39,047 nucleotides of DNA, from contig JAFAID010000665.1 of the NCBI GenBank assembly GCA_019236925.1, forward strand, positions 1 through 39,047. Reading direction: 5' to 3'. The position numbers and the translations under genes are program-made. The notes beneath the pieces were generated by a model. That model did not search any database, was not told where the DNA came from, and saw nothing but the letters and a program-made list of their open reading frames with translations. Positions 15,934-24,299 of the stretch are shown in pieces. This DNA comes from Mycobacterium sp. Lineage in GTDB: Bacteria; Actinomycetota; Actinomycetes; Mycobacteriales; Mycobacteriaceae. The first letter of the stretch is position 1. The number at the start of each line of letters is the position of its first letter.

Positions 15934-16004
15934 TGTCCCGGGGCGGGATTTGAAGCCGTCGGCGAGGTCAGCGGCTTGTCAGTACCTGTCGATAGCGTTG
16001 CCGC

Positions 16005-16193
16005 ATGGTTTCCGTTGCAGCGAAGAAGTTCCATGCGGTGCTCGATCAGGTGGATGTGGCGCTCGACCGGGTCGCTGCACTGCCGGCGCACGAGCTGACG
16101 TTTGACGAAAAGTTGACGCTCTGGGCACAGCTGGAAATGCTGCGCCTGGCATTGGCTGATGCCGCGCATCGCTGCCGACGCGCCGCTTCGTGA
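16005..16193 (+). CDS. Small ORF, possible fragment of a larger protein
   Basis: 62 aa from the ATG at 16005. The sequence is helical and regular (VLDQVDVALDRVAALPAHEL, then DEKLTLWAQLEMLRLALAD). It recalls the N-terminal helical segment of mycobacterial DUF222/13E12-type HNH proteins, but the resemblance is short and not decisive. It ends at RRAAS, where such proteins would continue for hundreds of residues, so it is either a truncated copy or a genuine small protein. It follows directly on a fadE scrap, in a stretch that looks like accumulated gene debris. Confidence 0.35.
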   Translation: MVSVAAKKFHAVLDQVDVALDRVAALPAHELTFDEKLTLWAQLEMLRLALADAAHRCRRAAS

Positions 16194-16218
16194 TTGACAT
16201 CGCTGCCGGCAACGAGTG

Positions 16219-16584
16219 TCACCACTCCACGCCGGTCGAGACGCAGAACTCATTCTGCTCCGGGTCCGACATTCTCACCCATCGGGTTCCCCCGAAGCTC
16301 TGCACACCATCGTCGATGCGACGAGCGCCAAGTGCCTGGAGCCGGTGGACCTCGGCCTCGACGTTCTCGACCACGATGTCGAGGTGCATGCGGTTTTTGC
16401 CCGCTTTGGGTTCCGGGACGCCCTGAAGGAGTAACGGTGAAGCGATCCCTTCTTTGGGAACGAGCACGGCCAGCTTCGCGCCGGTGTAGTGGTCGCGATA
16501 GTCGAGCGCTTCGCGCCAGAACTTAGCGAGCCTCGTTGGCTCTGCACAGTCGAGTACAAGTTCCACTGTCGCCTTGTGTCCCAT
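16219..16584 (-). CDS. VOC-family / glyoxalase-like protein
   Basis: 121 aa from the ATG at 16584, which has GGGAGG six bases upstream (a GTG one codon earlier is too close to it). One glyoxalase-like unit: VELVLDCAEPTRLAKFWREA at the start, AVLVPKEG, NRMHLDIVVENVEAEVHRL with the metal-type His, and MSDPEQNEFCVS with the Glu at the end. This belongs to the glyoxalase-like group often seen as single small proteins in actinobacteria. Homodimeric and metal-dependent by family. The substrate is unknown; detoxification, lyase and dioxygenase activities all occur in the superfamily. Single gene, 90 bases before the end of the echA gene on the same strand. Confidence 0.85.
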   Translation of the reverse strand: MGHKATVELVLDCAEPTRLAKFWREALDYRDHYTGAKLAVLVPKEGIASPLLLQGVPEPKAGKNRMHLDIVVENVEAEVHRLQALGARRIDDGVQSFGGTRWVRMSDPEQNEFCVSTGVEW

Positions 16585-16674
16585 CACGTGCCTCCCGGTC
16601 GGAATACCACTGGGTCAGCGACAATAAGGATACGGGGCCAGCCGGGTAGGGAACAGGCTGGGCGAATTGGGAAG

Positions 16675-17625
16675 TCAATGTTCACTTTTCGCATCCGTGA
16701 GGCCCCAGGTCATGGCCGTTTCCACGCCGATGCTCAAACCGCTCAGCACCAAATACGCTGTACGCCAACGGCCTACCCGTCGTGTCACGCTGACGGTGCC
16801 GCCGGCTCCGGGAATCAGGCCAAGGCTCAGCTCGGGCAGCCCGAACACCGCGTCGGGCCGGGAAACCACGCGCCCGCAAAACGCCGCCATCTCCAATCCG
16901 CTGCCCAGCACCTGACCGTGCACCTCGGCGCGGCACGCCTTCCCGAGTCGCGCGGTCAACGCGTCGAGCAGCAGCGCCGGGCTGTAGCGGGTGCGGGCCA
17001 GGTGCGCGCTGGCAGGGTCACTGAACGTGCCGAATTCGGCGAGATCCCCACCGCTGCAGAAGGACGGGCCGTTGCCGCTCAGCACGACTTCGTCGATCGA
17101 CGGGTCAAGTTGCGCGACGGTCAACGCCTCCAGCAGCGCGGCACGGGCATCGGTGGAAAACGCGTTGTGGCGTTGCGGCCGGTTGAACGCGATCCGCAGA
17201 GTGTTGCCGTCGCGATGGGCCTGCACCGGATCGGCGATGTCCGGCATGCGGGCCAGGCCGCGCTTGGCCAGCCACCGGGCGAACTCCGGACCGCCCTGCA
17301 ATGTGGAGTACGCCAGCGATTCGGTCAGCACGCCGCCCAGGGTCGGGCCGGCGGGATCCACCGACCGCAGCACGTCGTCACAGACGGCCGCAGCCACTGG
17401 CCAGCGGTCCACCCGCGCGGCCAGCTCGACGATCGCCGACTCGATTGACGGGACAGTAATTGTCCGGCGGTCGTCATTGTCATCCTCGGTGAGGGTGAAT
17501 GTCGCTCGCTGCAACCAGAATTCGGATGCATGGGTGAGCGACCCGACGGCCACAACCGGGACGCTAAGTGGTGCAGCGTCGACCTCGGAGACCGGCTCCG
17601 ACACGTCGACGATGCGCAGCGTCAC
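16675..17625 (-). CDS. Enoyl-CoA hydratase/isomerase (crotonase) family protein
   Basis: 316 aa from the GTG at 17625, which overlaps the fadD4 stop as GTGA. It is longer than a standard crotonase (about 260) because of an N-terminal part of about 90 residues (LRIVDVSEPVSEVDAAPLSV and on) of unclear role. The crotonase core shows FNRPQRHNAFS, the first oxyanion segment FCSGGDL, the second GSGLEMAAFCG with the first catalytic Glu, and FGLPELSLGLIPGAGG with the second. Both Glu residues of true hydratases are therefore kept. It should act directly after FadD4 and an acyl-CoA dehydrogenase in beta-oxidation. The short C terminus lacks part of the usual trimerisation helix. Confidence 0.87.
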   Translation of the reverse strand: MTLRIVDVSEPVSEVDAAPLSVPVVAVGSLTHASEFWLQRATFTLTEDDNDDRRTITVPSIESAIVELAARVDRWPVAAAVCDDVLRSVDPAGPTLGGVLTESLAYSTLQGGPEFARWLAKRGLARMPDIADPVQAHRDGNTLRIAFNRPQRHNAFSTDARAALLEALTVAQLDPSIDEVVLSGNGPSFCSGGDLAEFGTFSDPASAHLARTRYSPALLLDALTARLGKACRAEVHGQVLGSGLEMAAFCGRVVSRPDAVFGLPELSLGLIPGAGGTVSVTRRVGRWRTAYLVLSGLSIGVETAMTWGLTDAKSEH

Positions 17626-19151
17626 ACCGAATACTTCTCGATCAGTTGGTTTTTGTACAACTTGCCGGTGTCGGTGCGCGGCAGCTGCGCTTCGAACGAG
17701 ATCGATCGCGGACACTTGTAGTGCGCCAAGCGGTCTCGCAGCCAGGCCAGCAGGTCGTCGGCGAACTCGTCGGTGGCATCGGCCGGGTCGACGGTCTGCA
17801 CCACCGCCTTGACGCTTTGGCCCATCTCGTCGTCGGGAATGCCGAACACCGCCGCGTCGAGCACCTTCGGATGGGTGACCAGTAGGTTCTCGGCTTCCTG
17901 CGGGTAGATGTTCACCCCGCCGGAGATGATCATGTGATGACGACGGTCGGTGAGGTACAGATAGCCGTCTTCGTCGAGGTAGCCGACGTCCCCGACGGTC
18001 GTCCAGCCGTGACTGTCGCGGGAGGCCGCGGTCTTCTCCGCGTCGTTGAGATACTCGAACGAAAAGCCGCCCGCGAAGTAGATTTCCCCGGCCTGCCCGG
18101 GCGGGAGCTCATTCCCGTTCTCGTCGAGAATGTGGATCTCGCACAGCATCGGCTTGCCCACCGAGCCCGGATGCGCCAGCCACTCCTCGGCGGTGATCAG
18201 CGTCGACCCGATCGCCTCGGAGGATGCGTAGTACTCGTCGACGATCGGCCCCCACCAATCGATCATCTGCTTCTTGATCTCCACCGGGCAAGGCGCAGCC
18301 GCGTGCATCACCCGCTCGAGGCTGGACAAGTCATACGAAGTGCGAACGGAGTCAGGCAGTTTCAGCATCCGGGTGAACATGGCCGGCACGAATTGCCCGT
18401 GCGTCACCCGGTGGCGCTGGATGGCCTCGAGGCAGCCTTCGGCGTCGAACTTCTCCAGGACGACGGTCGTGATGCCGCCGGCTTGGACACTCATCGACCA
18501 CACCGACGGCGCGGTGTGGTACAGCGGCGCCGGGCTCAGGTAGACCGCGTCCGGGTGCATCCAGAATCCGACCAACGCCGACATCATCCCGGGTGCCTCG
18601 GCCGGCGCGACATGCGGCAATTCGCGCTTGATGCCCTTGGGTCGACCGGTGGTGCCTGATGAGTACTGCAGCAGATCGCCTTCGACTTCATCGTCGATCG
18701 GCGTATCCGGTTGGTCGGCAACGCATTCCGGATAGCGCTGCCAGCCGTCGAGGTCAGCCTCTTCCTCGTCCAAGGCGATTAGCAGCAATGCGGGCAGGCC
18801 GCCGGGGAGGTGCTCGGCGAGGTTTTCGCAGGTCTTGCGCAGCGCAGCCGAACCGATGATCGCCTTGGCGGCGCTGTTGTCGACGATATAGGCGGCTTCC
18901 GGCGCCATGAGGTGGGTGTTGATCGGCACGTAGTACAGGCCGCTGCGCCGAGCTGCCCACATGACCGCGTGGATGTGCTCGTTGTTTTCCATGAGGATCG
19001 CGACTGCGTCGCCTTCGACCAGACCGGCGCGACGAAAGTAGTGCGCCAGGCGGTTTGCGCGGGCTTCCAGCTCGTCGAAGGAGACGACCGTGCCGGACGG
19101 ATAAAGGATCACAGCGGGTTTGTCGGCGCCGAGATGCTCACGGATCTGCAT
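17622..19151 (-). CDS. fadD4: Fatty-acyl-CoA ligase FadD4
   Basis: 509 aa from the ATG at 19151. The open frame continues upstream, but only as a shadow of the exchanger gene. ANL-superfamily adenylate-forming enzyme: P-loop-like YSSGTTGRPKG at about residue 155-165, EYYASSEAIG, VGDVGYLDEDGYLYLTDR with the hinge Asp, and the catalytic Lys in PRTDTGKLYKNQ at the end. Converts a carboxylic acid to acyl-CoA via acyl-AMP. There is no Shine-Dalgarno; a -10-like TACAGT sits six bases upstream, so a leaderless message is likely. A perfect palindrome overlaps the promoter. It is co-translated with the enoyl-CoA hydratase. The symbol rests on family and position. Confidence 0.9.
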   Translation of the reverse strand: MQIREHLGADKPAVILYPSGTVVSFDELEARANRLAHYFRRAGLVEGDAVAILMENNEHIHAVMWAARRSGLYYVPINTHLMAPEAAYIVDNSAAKAIIGSAALRKTCENLAEHLPGGLPALLLIALDEEEADLDGWQRYPECVADQPDTPIDDEVEGDLLQYSSGTTGRPKGIKRELPHVAPAEAPGMMSALVGFWMHPDAVYLSPAPLYHTAPSVWSMSVQAGGITTVVLEKFDAEGCLEAIQRHRVTHGQFVPAMFTRMLKLPDSVRTSYDLSSLERVMHAAAPCPVEIKKQMIDWWGPIVDEYYASSEAIGSTLITAEEWLAHPGSVGKPMLCEIHILDENGNELPPGQAGEIYFAGGFSFEYLNDAEKTAASRDSHGWTTVGDVGYLDEDGYLYLTDRRHHMIISGGVNIYPQEAENLLVTHPKVLDAAVFGIPDDEMGQSVKAVVQTVDPADATDEFADDLLAWLRDRLAHYKCPRSISFEAQLPRTDTGKLYKNQLIEKYSV

Positions 19152-19157
19152 GCGCCG

Positions 19158-19190
19158 ACTGTACCGCCGCCAAACTTGACAGGTGTCAAG
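19158..19190 (-). promoter_or_regulatory. fadD4 promoter with TetR-type operator palindrome
   Basis: CTTGACA (19184-19190, minus strand) and TGTCAAG (19175-19181, minus strand) form a perfect 7-bp inverted repeat around a 2-base centre (plus-strand reading CTTGACAGGTGTCAAG, 19175-19190). One arm contains TTGACA, the ideal -35 box. A -10-like TACAGT lies at 19163-19158, six bases before the ATG at 19151. The spacing of 20 is long for a -35/-10 pair, so the palindrome may be mainly an operator. The size and symmetry fit a dimeric TetR-family repressor. Confidence 0.6.
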
Positions 19191-19213
19191 GGGCTGCTTA
19201 ATTACCGCGGCCG

Positions 19214-20497
19214 TTAGTGCGCGGGTACCTGGTCGGCCGATTGATGCGGGTGCCCGCCGTGACGCTTGGCGCGACCGGCGAAGGGCGCCAACAGCGTTGG
19301 CACCAGCTGGCGGCGATTGACTACCAGCGCGACGACAGCCACCGCCGCATAGGCAGCACTGAGCAGCGCGCGGCCCTCGGTCGAGGTGATCGGGAATTGC
19401 ACGATGAACAAGCCGAGGAGCGTCCAGGCCTCCCAGCGGCGGAACCGTAGACCGAGGATCATCGCCACGCCCATCAATGTCTGCACAGCGGTGAGCACCA
19501 TCTCCTCGATCTGGCGGCCGTCCAGTTGTATCGACATGCCACCTCCGCCGAGCACGAATGCCACCGGCAACGACCCGATCAGCAGAGTCCATTGGTTGAC
19601 CTTCGACGAGATCAGCGTCGCGATGGCGATCGCGCCCTTGCCTCTGGCCGCGAAGATGCTGGCGATGATGAACTCCGGCGCTTCCGACGACAGCGGCGCC
19701 AGCCACTGCACCAGCAAGAAGCGATCGATCCCCAGCTGGGTGCCGGCATCGATCAGGCTCTCGGCGAACGGTTTTGCACACGTCACGATCACCGCTGCGG
19801 CGAGGATGAACAGCAAGGACACCGTGATGCGACGAGTTCGGTCGGGAAGCGCGCCCAGCGCCGCGGCGGTGCCGACCAACTCGGGTTCCTCGACCTCGCC
19901 GCGGCTGAGCTTGTACAGGTAGAAACCGAACCAGGCCAACAGCATCACGCCGAAGGCAAGGTGGATCTGGCCGGTCGCGGGTATTACGAAGTTGACCACC
20001 CCGGCGACCATCAAAAAGCCAAGCTCCACCCGGTTGCTCACGTCGAGATCCATATAGCCGACTTTGCGGCCGGTGGCCCTGCGTGCCACCAGCAGGCTGA
20101 TCAGAACGACGACCGGCCACCCGATGCCCATCAGCAGCCGGTTCGAACCCGTCATGTTCGCCGCGGCGTACTGCGTGTACTCGGGCACATGGCCTGCGGT
20201 GTAGGCGTAATACAGGTCGACCGCGTACTCGGGCAGAACGGCGATGACCCCCAGCACCGCGACCGCCAGACCACCCGAGACGTCGATCTGTGCGGCTTCT
20301 GCGGCCCACGCCAGCACGAAGCTCGCCGCCACGACAGCAGCTCCATAGGTGATCAGGCCCAGGATCGGGTTTGGGTGAATGCCGCCCAAGCGCATCGCCA
20401 GGGCCGGGCAAATGACGACGGCGACGATCGCCAGTGGGCGGATCAGCGATTGCGACGGCGGGGCAGCGGTAACTGCGCCGGGTGCCGTGGTCGCCAT
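19214..20497 (-). CDS. Sodium/calcium (CaCA-type) cation exchanger family membrane protein
   Basis: 427 aa from the ATG at 20497 (MATTAPGAV). A longer reading to 20584 adds a polar stretch without membrane character, and a GTG two codons upstream is also possible. About 11 membrane helices. The two inverted alpha-repeats of the CaCA superfamily are visible: VLPEYAVDLYYAYTAG with NMTGSNRLLMGIGWP in the first half, and SSEAPEFIIASIFAARGKG with LISSKVNQWTLLIGSLP in the second. Each carries the conserved acidic residue (Glu) plus Asn/Ser/Thr ion ligands. Exports calcium or another cation against Na+ or H+. It stands between pckA and fadD4, 62 bases from fadD4. The tail is His-rich (RHGGHPHQ), a possible cation sensor. 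Confidence 0.88.
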   Translation of the reverse strand: MATTAPGAVTAAPPSQSLIRPLAIVAVVICPALAMRLGGIHPNPILGLITYGAAVVAASFVLAWAAEAAQIDVSGGLAVAVLGVIAVLPEYAVDLYYAYTAGHVPEYTQYAAANMTGSNRLLMGIGWPVVVLISLLVARRATGRKVGYMDLDVSNRVELGFLMVAGVVNFVIPATGQIHLAFGVMLLAWFGFYLYKLSRGEVEEPELVGTAAALGALPDRTRRITVSLLFILAAAVIVTCAKPFAESLIDAGTQLGIDRFLLVQWLAPLSSEAPEFIIASIFAARGKGAIAIATLISSKVNQWTLLIGSLPVAFVLGGGGMSIQLDGRQIEEMVLTAVQTLMGVAMILGLRFRRWEAWTLLGLFIVQFPITSTEGRALLSAAYAAVAVVALVVNRRQLVPTLLAPFAGRAKRHGGHPHQSADQVPAH

Positions 20498-20683
20498 GTG
20501 CACATCGCCTGCATCGTCGAAGCGGGGAGGGCTTACGATCACCCCGCTCGAAAACATACCGTCCGAGCCATGATCCAGCAACATAGCCTGGCTACCGATA
20601 AATCGGGCGGCATGGTCTGAACATGCTGGTCAGCACGGCCGTAACAGTGAGTTCGGGTGGCCGATACTCAGGATGCGGCTACC

Positions 20684-20702
20684 CTGCCAGGGTTACTGGC
20701 AG
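20684..20702 (-). terminator. Candidate terminator downstream of pckA
   Basis: CTGCCAG (20684-20690) and CTGGCAG (20696-20702) form a perfect 7-bp stem with a 5-nt loop, 20 bases past the pckA stop at 20722. There is no T-tract on the minus strand. Another pair of short overlapping palindromes lies at 20610-20635, upstream of the exchanger gene. Confidence 0.4.
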
Positions 20703-20721
20703 TTGACCTGCGAGTGACCAA

Positions 20722-22551
20722 CTAGTCGGCTTCGGCGAGCCGCTGCTTGAGCGCCTCGAACTCGTCCTTGACGCCGGTGGGTAGTTTGTCGCCGACGAAC
20801 TCGAACCACTCCTCGATCAGCGGCAACTCTTCGCGCCATTCGCTCGCGTTGACCGCGAGCGCCTTCTCCACGTCGGCGTCGTCGACATCCAGACCGTCCA
20901 AGTCGAGGTCGCTGGCGGATGGAACGATGCCGATCGGCGTGTCTTGACCACTCGCCCTGTGCTCGATGCGGTCGACGATCCACTTCAGCACCCGGCTGTT
21001 CTCGCCGAAGCCCGGCCAGAGGAACTTGCCGCCCTCGCCGCGACGGAACCAGTTGACGAAGAACACCTTCGGCAGCTTGGACTCGTCGGAGTTCGTGCCG
21101 AGGTCGAGCCAGTGCTGGAAGTAGTCGCCGACGTGGTAGCCCAGGAACGGCAGCATGGCCATCGGGTCGCGCCGCACGGTGCCGACCTTGCCCTCGGCGG
21201 CGGCAGTCTGCTCGCTGCCCATGGTGGCGCCCATGAACACGCCGTGCTGCCAGTCACGCGCTTCGGTGACCAACGGAACGGTGGTCTTGCGGCGGGCGCC
21301 GAACAGGATGCCCGAGATCGGCACGCCCTGCGGGTCGTCCCATTCCGGTGCCAGAATCGGGCACTGCGACATCGGCGTGCAGTACCGCGAATTCGGGTGT
21401 GCGGCCTTGGTTTCCGTCTCGCGGATGATCCAGTCCTGGCCCTTCCAGTCGATCAGGTGATCCGGCTCGCCCTCCAGGCCTTCCCACCACACGTCGTTGT
21501 CGTCGGTGAGCGCGACGTTGGTGAACACCGTGTTGCCCGCCTCGATAGTGCGCATGGCGTTGGGGTTGGACTTCCAGTTGGTGCCCGGGGCCACCCCGAA
21601 GAAACCGAACTCGGGGTTGACCGCGTACAGCCGGCCGTCCTTGCCGAATCGCATCCAGGCGATGTCGTCGCCGAGTGTCTCGGCCCGCCAGCCCGGGATG
21701 GTCGGCTGTAGCATCGCCAGGTTCGTCTTGCCGCAGGCCGACGGGAACGCGGCGGCGAAGTAGTACGCCTTGTTCTCCGGGGAGATCAGCTTGAGGATCA
21801 GCATGTGCTCGGCCAGCCAGCCCTCGTCGCGGGCCATGGCCGAGGCGATCCGCAGTGAATAGCACTTCTTACCCAACAGAGCGTTGCCGCCGTAACCCGA
21901 GCCGTAGCTCCAGATTTCGCGGGTTTCGGGGAAGTGAGTGATGTATTTGGTGTCATTGCACGGCCACGGCACGTCTTTTTGCCCGGGCTCCAGCGGCGCC
22001 CCGACGGAGTGCAATGCCTTAACGAAGAAGCCGTCGTCGCCGATCTTCTCCAATGCGGCCGTACCCATCCGGGTCATCACCTTCATCGAAACGACCACGT
22101 ATTCGGAGTCGGTGATCTCCACGCCCAGCTTCGGGTCGTCGGCGCCCAGCGGGCCCATGCAGAACGGGACCACCCACATGGTGCGGCCCCGCATGCACCC
22201 GCGGTACAGCTCCGTCATGGTCGAGCGCATCTCAGCAGGGTCCATCCAGTTGTTGGTCGGTCCGGCGTCGATTTCACGCTCCGAGCAGATATAGGTCCGC
22301 GACTCAACCCGCGCCACGTCAGACGGATCGGACAGCGCCAGGTAGGAGTTGGGGTGCTTCTTCTCGTTCAGCTTGTGGAAGGTACCGGCCTCGACCATCT
22401 GCTCGGCAAGTCGCTGCCACTCCTCGTCGGAGCCGTCAGCGAAAACCACCCGATCCGGCTGGGTGAGCTCGGCGACCTCCTCCACCCAGGACAGCAGGCC
22501 CGGGTGGTTCGTCGGCGCGGTATCCAGACCGGGAACGGTCGCTGAAGTCAT
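20722..22551 (-). CDS. pckA: Phosphoenolpyruvate carboxykinase (GTP)
   Basis: 609 aa, the length of the GTP-dependent class (M. tuberculosis enzyme about 606). The start is ATG at 22551 with an excellent AGGAG six bases upstream. The kinase P-loop FPSACGKTN contains the hyper-reactive active-site Cys at residue 273. Other family blocks are [43 protein letters not shown] and [27 protein letters not shown]. It converts oxaloacetate and GTP to phosphoenolpyruvate, CO2 and GDP, the committed step of gluconeogenesis when the cell grows on fatty acids or cholesterol. That suits the fatty-acid genes nearby. Monocistronic by layout. Confidence 0.97.
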   Translation of the reverse strand: MTSATVPGLDTAPTNHPGLLSWVEEVAELTQPDRVVFADGSDEEWQRLAEQMVEAGTFHKLNEKKHPNSYLALSDPSDVARVESRTYICSEREIDAGPTNNWMDPAEMRSTMTELYRGCMRGRTMWVVPFCMGPLGADDPKLGVEITDSEYVVVSMKVMTRMGTAALEKIGDDGFFVKALHSVGAPLEPGQKDVPWPCNDTKYITHFPETREIWSYGSGYGGNALLGKKCYSLRIASAMARDEGWLAEHMLILKLISPENKAYYFAAAFPSACGKTNLAMLQPTIPGWRAETLGDDIAWMRFGKDGRLYAVNPEFGFFGVAPGTNWKSNPNAMRTIEAGNTVFTNVALTDDNDVWWEGLEGEPDHLIDWKGQDWIIRETETKAAHPNSRYCTPMSQCPILAPEWDDPQGVPISGILFGARRKTTVPLVTEARDWQHGVFMGATMGSEQTAAAEGKVGTVRRDPMAMLPFLGYHVGDYFQHWLDLGTNSDESKLPKVFFVNWFRRGEGGKFLWPGFGENSRVLKWIVDRIEHRASGQDTPIGIVPSASDLDLDGLDVDDADVEKALAVNASEWREELPLIEEWFEFVGDKLPTGVKDEFEALKQRLAEAD

Positions 22552-22635
22552 CGAAATCTCCTGCACTCTCCTGCGTAGGCGGCTGCTCTAAGGCTCACAG
22601 CGGGCCATTTCGCGCCTGCGGCTTTGCGGTGGCCC

Positions 22636-22641
22636 TTTATA
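22636..22641 (-). promoter_or_regulatory. Candidate -10 box of pckA
   Basis: TATAAA on the minus strand at 22641-22636, preceded directly by TG, about 85 bases upstream of the pckA ATG. It is the best -10 match in the 155-base gap between pckA and the next gene. No clear -35 box lies at the right distance, so an activator may be needed. The leader of roughly 80 nt is long enough for regulation. Confidence 0.4.
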
Positions 22642-22706
22642 CAGGTTATCGCGGGGAATATCGGCAGGGCAGGTCGGGCGGATATTGGATCACTCACAAG
22701 AACGAT

Positions 22707-24299
22707 TCAGAACACGTTATCGGCGGTATTTGCCGACGGGGTTTCGTCAATTTCATCGCCACCGGCATTGGAAGGCACCGACGGGCCGGCCGGGGCGTCG
22801 GAATCCCCGGCCGGGGGATCAGCGTCCTCGGTCTTCGGCTCGCTGAACTCCGCAGGCTCACCGAGCTCCGCCCGCACCGCCTCGAGCGCGGCCTGCAATG
22901 TCGGCATCTCCCGGCCTCGCAGCGCCGCGGCGCGCGCCCCGACGACGGCGTGCTCACGCAACTCGGTATCGATGACGCTGACCTGCTCAGTGACCCGCGC
23001 GCTCTCCACCTCGTCTTGCTCGCCCAGTGCCGCGGTCAGCGATGATTCAGCACCCAGCACCCGAGTTGCGACCAGCTGCTCGAGTGCGGACCGCAGCTGT
23101 GCGGTCGCGTCGCCGGCCCAACGGTCGAGCAGTGCGCGATCGCGCAGCAGGCCGCGGGTGCCGACCACCCAGACGGTCAGCGCAAGCCCGATCGCGGCAC
23201 ATGCGACGGCGCCGGCCACGGTGAGCCCGGGAGCCAGGTCGGCGACCAGCCGGCTCAATGTCAACGCCACGCCTAACCCGAACGCCGCGCCCACCAGCAT
23301 CATCAGCCGGGTCTCCAGCCGCCGCGACTTCAGCTGCGGAGCCGGTATCTCGATCGTCGGAAGCGCGGCGAGCCCCGGCGGGTCGACCGCCAGTCCCAGG
23401 CTTTTCGCCACGTCGGCCAAGTGTGTGGTGGTGCCGTCTTCCACCTCAGTGATCAAATCGTCGATGCGGCCGCGGGTGTAGGCCTCAAACGCCGACAGGT
23501 GGCGCCGGGTCAGACTTGTCGCGTCCTCCTGCAGCTCGGAGCGCACCGAGGCACAGCGGTTGCGGGCGAAGTACGACAGCTGGACCCGAGCCTGCTGGAT
23601 CTGGCTGCGCAGCGCGATCGTGCGTTCGGACTTCGACAGCCGTCGCTGCCGCAGGATTCCGCTCCGCTGCTCACGTAATGCCTCGACGCGCGCTCGCCGA
23701 CCCGCGCCGTCGGCATCCCGGTCGTAGCGGTCGGCAACGGTCTGCAATCGGGACTCCCAGGCCCGCAACCTGTTTCGTCGCGGAAGATCCGTGTCGGCGA
23801 GCTGTTTACGCACGGCGGCGACCAAGTCGTCGACGCGGGGTTCACCACGCTCGGGCAGCGCGGCCGCGCCGACCCAAGGCACGTCGCGGTAGCGCGGCGC
23901 GTGCGCCGCCAACACGTCGCGGTCCGCAGCCAGGACATCACGCCAGGTGCGATGCACGTCGATCTTCGACACCACACCGATCACCGCGTCGGTATCGGCG
24001 GTTGCGGCGTCAAGCAGCGCGCAGTCGGACTCGGTCAATGCGGCCGACGCCGAGACGACGAACGCCACCGCGGTGGGTGCTTCGCCGGGCGCCAGGTCGG
24101 TGGCCTCGATGAATGTGTGCTCGGGCAGCCGTTCGCTCAGCGCCGCGACCACGCTGCTGACCCCGGCCAGCCATGGCCCGGTCACCAGCACCACGTCGCG
24201 GCGCTGCGTGATCGGCGCGCCCAGCCGCGGCCCGATCGCCGCCACCACCGCGTCTACTGCGTCATCTCCGGCGACCGCGTCGCCTGCCTGGTCGGTCAC
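22707..24299 (-). CDS. Dynamin-like / GTPase-related membrane protein with degenerate P-loop (Rv0210-type)
   Basis: 530 aa from the GTG at 24299, which overlaps the preceding stop as GTGA and has GGGAG six bases upstream (an ATG at 24323 is possible). The N-terminal 170 residues look like a G domain: VVLVTGPWLAGVSS where the P-loop should be, and IGVVSKIDVH as the G4 motif. The P-loop lacks the Lys (GVS instead of GKS). Residues about 190-300 are Arg-rich helix (coiled-coil type). Two membrane helices follow (MLVGAAFGLGVALTLSRLV and VAGAVACAAIGLALTVWVVG), then a helical tail and an acidic Pro/Ala-rich end. This layout resembles bacterial dynamin-like proteins. It is coupled to the adjacent GTPase-like gene. 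Confidence 0.75.
   Translation of the reverse strand: MTDQAGDAVAGDDAVDAVVAAIGPRLGAPITQRRDVVLVTGPWLAGVSSVVAALSERLPEHTFIEATDLAPGEAPTAVAFVVSASAALTESDCALLDAATADTDAVIGVVSKIDVHRTWRDVLAADRDVLAAHAPRYRDVPWVGAAALPERGEPRVDDLVAAVRKQLADTDLPRRNRLRAWESRLQTVADRYDRDADGAGRRARVEALREQRSGILRQRRLSKSERTIALRSQIQQARVQLSYFARNRCASVRSELQEDATSLTRRHLSAFEAYTRGRIDDLITEVEDGTTTHLADVAKSLGLAVDPPGLAALPTIEIPAPQLKSRRLETRLMMLVGAAFGLGVALTLSRLVADLAPGLTVAGAVACAAIGLALTVWVVGTRGLLRDRALLDRWAGDATAQLRSALEQLVATRVLGAESSLTAALGEQDEVESARVTEQVSVIDTELREHAVVGARAAALRGREMPTLQAALEAVRAELGEPAEFSEPKTEDADPPAGDSDAPAGPSVPSNAGGDEIDETPSANTADNVF

Noticed and set aside
19152..20411. An N-terminal extension of FadD4 by 420 residues
   Set aside because: The extension is out of frame with the cation exchanger gene, which has clear CaCA motifs there. 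FadD4 begins normally at 19151.
20498..20584. A longer start for the cation exchanger gene
   Set aside because: The added stretch is polar, unlike the N termini of the family; the ATG at 20497 directly precedes the normal start.
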